A DNA stretch of 7,419 bases from Flavobacteriales bacterium (lineage in GTDB: Bacteria > Bacteroidota > Bacteroidia > NS11-12g > UBA955). How positions within the stretch are numbered: position 1 is the stretch's first letter; each line of letters opens with the position of its first letter. The stretch is taken from assembly GCA_947464515.1 (NCBI GenBank), contig CANHXF010000080.1, positions 1 through 7,419 on the forward strand. Reading direction: 5' to 3'. Positions 1 to 5,957 of this stretch are shown piece after piece. A program made the position numbers and the translations under genes. The notes under the pieces were generated by a model. It searched no databases, had not been told where the DNA came from, and saw only the letters and a list, made by a program, of their open reading frames with translations.

Positions 1-2
1 AG

Positions 3-1310
3 GCCATTGCCCAAGCCAACCTAGAACTGAAAGCACAGAAATTGGAGGCGGAGATTCATTCCTCCTCAGAAATCACCATTCATACGGCGCAAGGCACGAG
101 TCCTATTGAAGACATTGGAATCAATGCGGGCGAAACCAAGCAAATCGAAGCCTCAGGCAGGGTATCTTTTGAATGGAATGGCGTGAAAATCTCAGTAAAA
201 TCTGCGTTAAAACCTGTGGATGAAATTGTTGAGACAATTGAACTCAACGAGAAAGCCATCGCATCGATTTTGGACAACTACGGCCTCAAATCGCTACTAG
301 AGTTTGATCAGATATTGCAGAAAAACAAAGCCGACAACGACCTTTTGAATGAATGTCGATCAAATTTCTCGGGAATCACCAAAGAAGCGAAAAAAACGTA
401 CGAGCAGATCAAAGAGCAAGCAGAAGAACTTTTGGCCATTCCGTCAACGCGCTCGCTGGACGATATTCAAACGGCATATCGAGCGGAGAGTTCGGCATTG
501 TCTGAGGCCACGGTTGATTTTAACAGCAATAAGGATCAAATTGACCTATGGGAAACGACCTATACTGACCTAGGCAACTTGTCGGTTGGTTACGCAAAAT
601 CCCACGCGGCTTTTGACAAACTGATTGAGCAACTAAATGCGATACCGCCCTTGCCAGAGGGGTTTGAAAATGCCGCAGATTACATCAAACAGCTCAACGA
701 ACTCGTTGAAGTTCAAGAAATCCAAGCGGAATCCAACAACCAGTTAATCAATAATTTAACGCGAATTCAAACGCAGTTAGACAATTTCGAAACCGATGCA
801 TTGTCGTTAGAGGTACAACTAGAGTCACTACAATCCAAATTCCAACGGAAACTACAAGAATACAAGGCTCTGGAATTGGCGGAACGCAAACTCAAAGAAA
901 TCATCGAACAGAACCCTCACAATCCGTTTGCAGATTTTGAGACGGAAACCGCGTCCATTTTTGCATCGCTTACTGGAAATCGATACACCGAAATCTTAAG
1001 AGAAGGAGAAGCACCCGTAGCGGTGAAAATGAACAACAATGAAATTCCAACCGACCTGCTGAGTGGAGGTACGGCAGCGAGTTTGGGGCTAGCGGTGCGA
1101 TTGGCTTATGCGAAACTGTATCTAAAGGATTTGGATGGTTTCTTTGTGTTGGATGATCCGTTCACTGAAATGGATGAGGAACGCAGGCTTTTGGCTACCG
1201 AAACACTCACTCAGTTTGCATCGAAAAAACAGACCTTCTTTTTCACTTGTCACCCTGTACATGCTCAAAGTTTTTTACATGCCAACCAGCTGGAATTACT
1301 TAAAAATTGA
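3..1310 (+). CDS. SMC/Rad50/YhaN-like coiled-coil ATPase, C-terminal part (5' end outside window)
   Basis: The frame is open from base 3 to the TGA at 1308-1310, giving 435 visible residues; the true start and the N-terminal Walker A lobe are upstream of the window. Seen, numbering from base 3: a short beta-rich stretch (about 20-65), a long charged coiled-coil region (about 70-305), then the C-terminal nucleotide-binding lobe. That lobe has an ABC signature LLSGGTAASLGLAVRLAY (about 352-369), a Walker B/D-loop FFVLDDPFTEMDEERR (about 380-395) and an H-loop FFFTCHPVH (about 412-420). The order coil - LSGG - Walker B - His is the C-terminal half of an SMC/RecN/Rad50 ATPase. The LDDPF form of Walker B and the TCH H-loop resemble bacterial YhaN-type proteins more than SbcC. 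Such ATPases usually act in the cytoplasm on DNA with a metallophosphoesterase nuclease partner; here that partner would lie upstream and is inferred. No terminator is evident before the next gene. Confidence 0.88.
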   Translation, partial: AIAQANLELKAQKLEAEIHSSSEITIHTAQGTSPIEDIGINAGETKQIEASGRVSFEWNGVKISVKSALKPVDEIVETIELNEKAIASILDNYGLKSLLEFDQILQKNKADNDLLNECRSNFSGITKEAKKTYEQIKEQAEELLAIPSTRSLDDIQTAYRAESSALSEATVDFNSNKDQIDLWETTYTDLGNLSVGYAKSHAAFDKLIEQLNAIPPLPEGFENAADYIKQLNELVEVQEIQAESNNQLINNLTRIQTQLDNFETDALSLEVQLESLQSKFQRKLQEYKALELAERKLKEIIEQNPHNPFADFETETASIFASLTGNRYTEILREGEAPVAVKMNNNEIPTDLLSGGTAASLGLAVRLAYAKLYLKDLDGFFVLDDPFTEMDEERRLLATETLTQFASKKQTFFFTCHPVHAQSFLHANQLELLKN

Positions 1311-1327
1311 GTTTATTTCCGCATTTT

Positions 1328-1359
1328 TTTGACTTTCAGCGCCTTAAGATTTATATTCG
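1328..1359 (+). promoter_or_regulatory. Bacteroidota-type promoter for the first LamG-repeat gene
   Basis: TTTG at 1328-1331 and TATATTCG at 1352-1359 are separated by 20 nt. This fits the Bacteroidota housekeeping sigma pattern TTTG-N19-21-TAnnTTTG with one mismatch in the -7 box. Transcription would start near 1365, leaving a short leader before the ATG at 1385. The match falls in the only gap between the ATPase and the LamG gene, which supports an independent transcript. The site is read by eye and untested. Confidence 0.5.
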
Positions 1360-1384
1360 TTTCTATTCTCAAAATCAATCATTT

Positions 1385-3565
1385 ATGACTAAAAAAATAC
1401 ATAAATCACTAAAAAATCTGTTCATCATTTTCGCTACACTATGTAGTAGTCAACTATTTAGTCAAAATGGATTAAATTTCGATGGGACCGACGATCGCGT
1501 AAATTGCGGAAACGATACATCGCTACAAATCACAGGAAAACTACTTACACTAGAAGCTTGGGTCTACCCTACTAGCTTTAAGACAAATCCATGGGACTGT
1601 AATGTCATTTGCAAAGAAGACAATAGTTCAAACAACGGATATATGCTCCGTGTTGGCGGAACAGGTCAGCTCAACTTTGGCATGGGCAATGGAACTTCAA
1701 CTTGGGCAGAGAGAACCTCGCCCATAAACGTATTGGTTCTAAATAAGTGGCAGCATATCGCCGGAACTTATGATGGCAAAAGAATGCGATTGTACGTTGA
1801 TGGCAATGTCATTGACTCGATGGATGTCGCTACCTCGATTACCAACACCGCATCTACAATCAACTTAACCATTGGCGACCATACGGGCACCTATCAAAGA
1901 AGGTATCAAGGGGTCATCGACGAAGTGCGTATATGGAAGGCATGCAGATCTACCGCTGAGATTCGGGCCTATATGAACGATGAATTTTGTTCCTATCAAA
2001 AAGGTTTGAGGGCCTATTATAAGTTCAATCATGGCAAGGCGTCTGGCAGTAACAGTTCAGTGACCAGTCTTAGTGACTATTCTGGCTTTAAGAACAATGG
2101 AACACTACAAAATATGGCTTTATCGGGCTCTAGTTCAAATTGGGTAACGGGCAAATCGATGAAGCGAGCATCTACACAATCTACAGTTACTATTACTGCT
2201 TGTGATCGATATACTTCTGCTTCAGGAAAATTCAAATGGGCCGCTTCGGGCACCTATTATGACACGATCCAAACATCAATGAGTTGCGATAGCGTATTGA
2301 AATATGTACTTACCATCAAAAAGAAAACTACGAGTTCATTGAAAGCATTTGATTGCAAGAGTTACAAAAGCCCAAGCGGCTTATACACTTGGACAAAAAG
2401 TGGCACTTATGTCGATTACCTTACTAATTCAATTGGCTGCGATAGCGTAATTACGATATCCCTCAAAATTGGTGCGCCGATGGATAGCGTGAGTCTCAGC
2501 AATTGCTACAAGGTAACGAGCCCGAGTGGCAAAAAGACCTTCACCCAATCAGGTCGATATTTCGATACTTTAGTTAGTTACCGCGGTTGCGATAGCATAG
2601 TAATTGTGAAAGCAACCATCTTTAACAGTACTTCGAGCGAAGTAAATGCTGCCACCTGTCATAGATATTTTTCACCCACCGGAAAGGTATACAAAACCCC
2701 TGGAACGTATTACGACACTTTGGTGAACTACTTGGGCTGCGACAGTATTATCAAAACCAACTTCAGCATTATCGCGGGAAGAAGAACAATCATTCGCAGT
2801 GCTTGCGCAGAATTCAAAAGCCCAAGCGGAAATTATGTTTGGAAAAAATCCGGCGACTACCTAGACACTTTGGTGAACTATCAAGGTTGCGATAGTATTG
2901 TTACCGTAAAATTGACCATTTGGGAGCCAGGCAGAGACACCATCAACACGTCGGTTTGTAGGAGCTACATCCTACCTAACACCAATAAATTGATCGACAA
3001 ATCTGGGGTTTACTATGAAGTTTTGAAGAACTGGAGGGGCTGCGATAGTATTATCACTTACATCTTGAATGTGAAAATAGTGGATGACTTTGTAGTTCAC
3101 AATGGATCATTACTAACTGCCAGAAATACAAATGCACAATACCAGTGGCTAAATTGCAGTCAGGGATATAAAATCATTGATGGTGCAACAGCCAGAAGTT
3201 ACATTGCTCCGGCCAACTTGATTTATGCGGTAGAGTTAACAGAGGGCGGATGTAAGGACACTTCAGATTGTGTGCAGGTGGTAAATGCCGCCGTTTCAAA
3301 AATCAACGCACCCGGAATTCAAATCCACCCCAACCCTTCCAATGGCTTGATTCAAATTCAAATCTCTGATGAATTAAACAACGGTAGCGCTGCAATTAAA
3401 ACAGGGAGCATTACTATTTACAATGCAGCGGGCGCAATTGTCTACAAAAAACTATCACAGCCTATTCAAAATACGACAATAAATCTTGGAGAAATCCCTG
3501 GAATCTATTTTGTGCAAATAGAAACTGCCGCTGGATTGCTATCAAAAACAATTATTGTCAACTAG
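1385..3565 (+). CDS. Secreted LamG-domain protein with six Cys-pair repeats and a T9SS sorting domain (paralogue 1)
   Basis: 726 residues from the ATG at 1385. The frame stays open upstream to a TTG at 1307 that overlaps the ATPase stop, but that start would put 26 residues before a standard signal peptide and across the promoter candidate. Domains: signal peptide 1-27 (KK-rich start, hydrophobic NLFIIFATLC, ending LFSQ-N); LamG/concanavalin-like fold about 28-215 (LEAWVYPTSF, WQHIAGTYDGKRMRLYVDG, GVIDEVRIWK); a linker to about 268; six repeats 269-565; an Ig-like module 571-634 (QWLNC, YAVELTEGGCKDTSDC); and a T9SS type A sorting domain about 645-726 (IHPNPSNG start, GIYFVQIE, KTIIVN end). 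It is probably exported through the Sec system and then the T9SS to the cell surface or medium. LamG domains commonly bind carbohydrate or protein; the ligand here is unknown. No catalytic motif is seen. A close paralogue follows 110 bp downstream. Confidence 0.92.
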   Translation: MTKKIHKSLKNLFIIFATLCSSQLFSQNGLNFDGTDDRVNCGNDTSLQITGKLLTLEAWVYPTSFKTNPWDCNVICKEDNSSNNGYMLRVGGTGQLNFGMGNGTSTWAERTSPINVLVLNKWQHIAGTYDGKRMRLYVDGNVIDSMDVATSITNTASTINLTIGDHTGTYQRRYQGVIDEVRIWKACRSTAEIRAYMNDEFCSYQKGLRAYYKFNHGKASGSNSSVTSLSDYSGFKNNGTLQNMALSGSSSNWVTGKSMKRASTQSTVTITACDRYTSASGKFKWAASGTYYDTIQTSMSCDSVLKYVLTIKKKTTSSLKAFDCKSYKSPSGLYTWTKSGTYVDYLTNSIGCDSVITISLKIGAPMDSVSLSNCYKVTSPSGKKTFTQSGRYFDTLVSYRGCDSIVIVKATIFNSTSSEVNAATCHRYFSPTGKVYKTPGTYYDTLVNYLGCDSIIKTNFSIIAGRRTIIRSACAEFKSPSGNYVWKKSGDYLDTLVNYQGCDSIVTVKLTIWEPGRDTINTSVCRSYILPNTNKLIDKSGVYYEVLKNWRGCDSIITYILNVKIVDDFVVHNGSLLTARNTNAQYQWLNCSQGYKIIDGATARSYIAPANLIYAVELTEGGCKDTSDCVQVVNAAVSKINAPGIQIHPNPSNGLIQIQISDELNNGSAAIKTGSITIYNAAGAIVYKKLSQPIQNTTINLGEIPGIYFVQIETAAGLLSKTIIVN
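2189..3079 (+). repeat. Array of six approx. 50-residue Cys-pair repeats (paralogue 1)
   Basis: Six in-frame units encode the pattern C-x7-SPSG-x(5-6)-SGTY-x-DTL-x5-GCDSI-x6-L-x-I. The Cys pairs are at residues 273/301, 324/352, 374/402, 425/452, 474/502 and 525/553, so the unit period is 49-51 residues and the intra-unit Cys spacing is 28, with 27 in unit 4. One disulfide per unit is a reasonable inference for an exported protein. Unit 1 has SASG and unit 6 has ILPN instead of SPSG. The units are diverged at DNA level, so this is an old protein repeat and not a young slipping array. Confidence 0.88.
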
Positions 3566-3590
3566 TATATTTTCACAATTTGGTAATATT

Positions 3591-3622
3591 GCAATTCGGT
3601 GATTTTAAAGTCATCGAATTGC
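3591..3622 (+). terminator. 32-nt hairpin between the two LamG genes (possible weak terminator or operator)
   Basis: The arms gcaattcg (3591-3598) and cgaattgc (3615-3622) pair perfectly. Pairing continues inward through gtgatt/aagtcat with two G-U pairs to a small A/T loop. It starts 26 bp after the stop of paralogue 1, as expected for a terminator. The downstream tract TTGTTCC is only weakly T-rich, and the 3' arm abuts the -33 element proposed for paralogue 2. It may therefore end the first transcript, act as a regulatory site, or both. Confidence 0.42.
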
Positions 3623-3654
3623 TTGTTCCAACAATAAAAATCCCCCTACATTCG
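3622..3654 (+). promoter_or_regulatory. Candidate promoter for the second LamG-repeat gene
   Basis: TACATTCG at 3647-3654 matches TAnnTTTG with the same single change (T to C) as the box ahead of paralogue 1. A partial -33 element, cTTG at 3622-3625, lies 21 nt upstream. The ATG follows 21 nt after the -7 box. The -33 match is imperfect, so this is weaker than the site at 1328-1359; its main support is the position and the shared TTCG ending. Confidence 0.38.
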
Positions 3655-3675
3655 GCAAAATACACTTTTGTCTGA

Positions 3676-5841
3676 ATGAAAAACACACTAAAAAAATATT
3701 TTGTGTCTGTCATGGCATTGTCAGCCTTGATTTTCACATCCAGCGCCCTATCTGCGCAAAATGGAATCGACTTCGACGGGGTTGATGATCGTATCGATTG
3801 CGGAAACGACACTTCTGTTCAAATCACTGGAAAGACAATTTCATTAGAAGCTTGGATTTATCCAACCAGTTTCAAATTAAACCCTTGGGAATGCAACGTC
3901 ATTTGCAAAGAAGATAACTCTACAAACAATGGTTACAATTTGCGCATCGGTGGAAGCGGTCAATTGAATTTTGCGATGGGAAATGGAACCTCCACATGGG
4001 CCGAACGCAACTCCCCAACCAATGTCTTAGTATTAAATCAATGGCAACACATCGCTGGAACCTACGATGGAAAGAGAATGCGCCTTTATGTCAACGGTAT
4101 CGCCATCGACTCGTTTGATGTCGCCACGTCCATCACAAATACCGCAAGCTCCATTAACCTGACCATTGGCGACCATACGGGATCCTACCAAAGACGTTTT
4201 CAGGGATTGATCGACGAAGTTCGCATTTGGAAAACTTGCAGAACATCGAGTCAAATCAAGGCGAACATGAACGATGAATTTTGTTCGGGCCAAACAGGGT
4301 TGAGGGCTTATTACAAATTCAACCAAGGAAAAGCGGCGGGAAACAATGTATCGACCAAAAACACAACGGACTTATCGGGTTTCAAGAACACAGGTACCAT
4401 GCAGAATTTCGCTTGGACGGGCAGCAACTCAAACTGGGTTACGGGAAAATCGATGAAAAAAGCATCAACACTTACCACAGTTACACTTACCGCTTGCGAT
4501 TTATTCATTTCGGCATCAGGAAAAAAGAAATGGTTGACATCTGGCACTTACTACGATACTGTTCAAAATACAATGACATGCGATAGCATCATCAAGTACA
4601 TATTAACCTTGAAGAAGAAATCAACAAGCAGTATGAAGGTTTTTGATTGCAAGAGTTTCAAAAGTCCAAGTGGATTATATACATGGTCAAAAACAGGAAC
4701 TTACACAGACTACTTAACCAATGCCGTTGGTTGTGATAGTGTAATTACGATTTACTTGAAAATTGGAACCACGCCAGACAGTATTATGGTGAGCGATTGT
4801 AAGCAAGTGAAAAGTCCAAGTGGAAAATACGTTTACAAACAATCAGGTCGCTACAGCGACACATTAAAAAGTTATCGCGGGTGCGACAGTATCGTTTTTG
4901 TAAAAGTCAACATTTTACAGAGTTCAACGGGCGAAATCACCGCTTCCGATTGTCGCCGATTCACTTCTCCTAGCGGAAAATATGTTTACAAATCAACGGG
5001 CACGTACTACGACACCATTCAGAACGCAATTGGGTGCGACAGTATTATTACGATCAACTTTAGCATTATCGTCAGTGAAAGATCCATTATCAGAAGTGCT
5101 TGTGGTTCTTTCAAAAGCCCAAGTGGATTATATACCTATACAAAATCGGGTGTTTACAAAGACACTTTGATCAATTACATAGGATGCGACAGTATTGTCA
5201 CAATCAAACTGACCATTTTTGAACCTGGAAAGAGTTCGCTGAACGTCAGCTCATGTCGTTATTTCATCCTACCTAACGCGGGAACGGTGATCGAGAAGTC
5301 GGGTTCATATACCGAAACCCTTACAAATTGGAGAGGATGCGACAGCATTATCACTTACAATGTAACGATCAAGAAAATCGACAATTCTACGATTCAGGAT
5401 GGTTCTTTGCTGAAAGCGAATTCAGTAACCGCGTCATTCCAGTGGCTCAATTGCAGTCAAGGATATCGCGTAATTGCTGGCGAAACGAATCGCACCTACA
5501 TTGCTACAGCCAACCAAAAATACGCGGTAGAACTCACCGAAAATGGATGCAAAGACACATCGGATTGTATTCAAGTTGTCAATGCGGGCAATCAATCGAT
5601 TCAATTTGGAGAAATCGCAATTGTGCCAAATCCAAGTAATGGTCAATTCGAATTGCGATTAAACCAAGAGGGAAAGATTCACATTCTGATCACCAATACA
5701 ATGGGTGAGATCGTGTACGATGTCAATGCGAATCAGTTGAACCACCATTCCATCGAATTGAATGTCCCAGCGGGCATGTATCAGGTACATATTCAGGGGG
5801 AGCACATCAATGCGGTGAGACCTTTGGTAATCCAACCTTAA
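3676..5841 (+). CDS. Secreted LamG-domain protein with six Cys-pair repeats and a T9SS sorting domain (paralogue 2)
   Basis: 721 residues from the ATG at 3676, the only start that places a normal signal peptide at the N-terminus; there is no Shine-Dalgarno, as usual in Bacteroidota. Domains: signal peptide 1-27 or 28 (MKNTLKKYF, a hydrophobic core, SALSAQ-N); LamG-like domain about 29-216 (LEAWIYPTSF, WQHIAGTYDGKRMRLYVNG, GLIDEVRIWK); six repeats 270-567; an Ig-like module 572-636 (FQWLNC, YAVELTENGCKDTSDC); and a T9SS type A sorting domain about 647-721 (IAIVPNPSNG start, GMYQVHIQ, PLVIQP end). The predicted route and place are as for paralogue 1: Sec export, then the T9SS to the surface or medium. 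The body matches paralogue 1 unit for unit, but the signal peptide and sorting domain are different in sequence. Function is unknown; ligand binding or adhesion is inferred from LamG. No enzyme motif was found. A hairpin about 50 bp after the stop may end its transcript. Confidence 0.93.
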   Translation: MKNTLKKYFVSVMALSALIFTSSALSAQNGIDFDGVDDRIDCGNDTSVQITGKTISLEAWIYPTSFKLNPWECNVICKEDNSTNNGYNLRIGGSGQLNFAMGNGTSTWAERNSPTNVLVLNQWQHIAGTYDGKRMRLYVNGIAIDSFDVATSITNTASSINLTIGDHTGSYQRRFQGLIDEVRIWKTCRTSSQIKANMNDEFCSGQTGLRAYYKFNQGKAAGNNVSTKNTTDLSGFKNTGTMQNFAWTGSNSNWVTGKSMKKASTLTTVTLTACDLFISASGKKKWLTSGTYYDTVQNTMTCDSIIKYILTLKKKSTSSMKVFDCKSFKSPSGLYTWSKTGTYTDYLTNAVGCDSVITIYLKIGTTPDSIMVSDCKQVKSPSGKYVYKQSGRYSDTLKSYRGCDSIVFVKVNILQSSTGEITASDCRRFTSPSGKYVYKSTGTYYDTIQNAIGCDSIITINFSIIVSERSIIRSACGSFKSPSGLYTYTKSGVYKDTLINYIGCDSIVTIKLTIFEPGKSSLNVSSCRYFILPNAGTVIEKSGSYTETLTNWRGCDSIITYNVTIKKIDNSTIQDGSLLKANSVTASFQWLNCSQGYRVIAGETNRTYIATANQKYAVELTENGCKDTSDCIQVVNAGNQSIQFGEIAIVPNPSNGQFELRLNQEGKIHILITNTMGEIVYDVNANQLNHHSIELNVPAGMYQVHIQGEHINAVRPLVIQP
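4483..5376 (+). repeat. Array of six approx. 50-residue Cys-pair repeats (paralogue 2)
   Basis: The pattern is the same as in paralogue 1 and more regular. Cys pairs are at residues 274/302, 325/353, 375/403, 426/454, 476/504 and 527/555, all 28 apart, with unit periods of 50-51. Unit 1 again carries SASG and unit 6 again ILPN, while units 2-5 carry SPSG. Unit 2 here matches unit 2 of paralogue 1 at about 38 of 50 positions. Different units inside one protein agree at only about half of the positions. Confidence 0.88.
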
Positions 5842-5891
5842 CAACCGAAATTGCAGCCATGTCCATCAGGAACACTGGCTATCATCATACC

Positions 5892-5933
5892 ACAGACCCA
5901 TTGGCGAAATTCGCCAATGGGTCTGTTTCATTT
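5892..5933 (+). terminator. Perfect 17-bp stem hairpin with T-rich tail, likely terminator of paralogue 2
   Basis: The arms at 5892-5908 and 5910-5926 are exact reverse complements around a single central base, so a real RNA loop would open to about five bases (aaatt). The stem includes GACCC/GGGTC and TTGGCG/CGCCAA, and the tail is TTTCATTT. It begins 50 bp after the stop of paralogue 2, which suits an intrinsic terminator. The tail is broken by CA and there is no A-tract on the left, so it would act mainly on the + strand. The longest GH20 reading frame (ATG at 5859) runs through it, which argues for a later GH20 start. Confidence 0.7.
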
Positions 5934-5957
5934 ACAAGATTCTCCGTAGCAGTATCA

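Larger units (their letters stand above)
1463..5586 (+). repeat. Tandem gene duplication: two homologous blocks, 1463-3289 and 3757-5586
   Basis: The mature proteins align almost without gaps from the first residues after the signal peptide (QNG.xFDG) to the VVNA motif just before the sorting domain. In the LamG part my hand count gives about 54 differences in 238 aligned residues, or about 77% identity. DNA divergence is much greater at silent positions. Over 18 codons (1751-1804 against 4045-4098), 12 codons differ silently and one changes the residue (Asp to Asn). This means an old duplication kept under protein-level selection. Signal peptides, sorting domains and the flanking DNA do not share this similarity. 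Confidence 0.88.

Noticed and set aside
1307..1384. TTG start at 1307 overlapping the ATPase stop, giving a 752-residue LamG protein.
   Set aside because: The extra 26 residues precede a complete signal peptide and cover the best promoter candidate; ATG 1385 is the better start.
1311..1384. Intrinsic terminator for the ATPase gene, because of the T7 run at 1324-1330.
   Set aside because: No inverted repeat precedes the T run; the run is more easily explained as part of the promoter region.
3623..3634. Small inverted repeat ttgtt-cc-aacaa.
   Set aside because: Five pairs around two bases is too short to form a stable hairpin and is expected by chance in A/T-rich DNA.
4033..4547. Two - strand open frames inside paralogue 2, and a + strand frame at 4281-4586.
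   Set aside because: They overlap well-conserved LamG and repeat coding sequence and show no domain or start context of their own.
2189..5376. CRISPR or simple DNA tandem repeat.
   Set aside because: The periodicity is at protein level (about 150 nt units in frame, diverged DNA); there are no short identical repeats with unique spacers.
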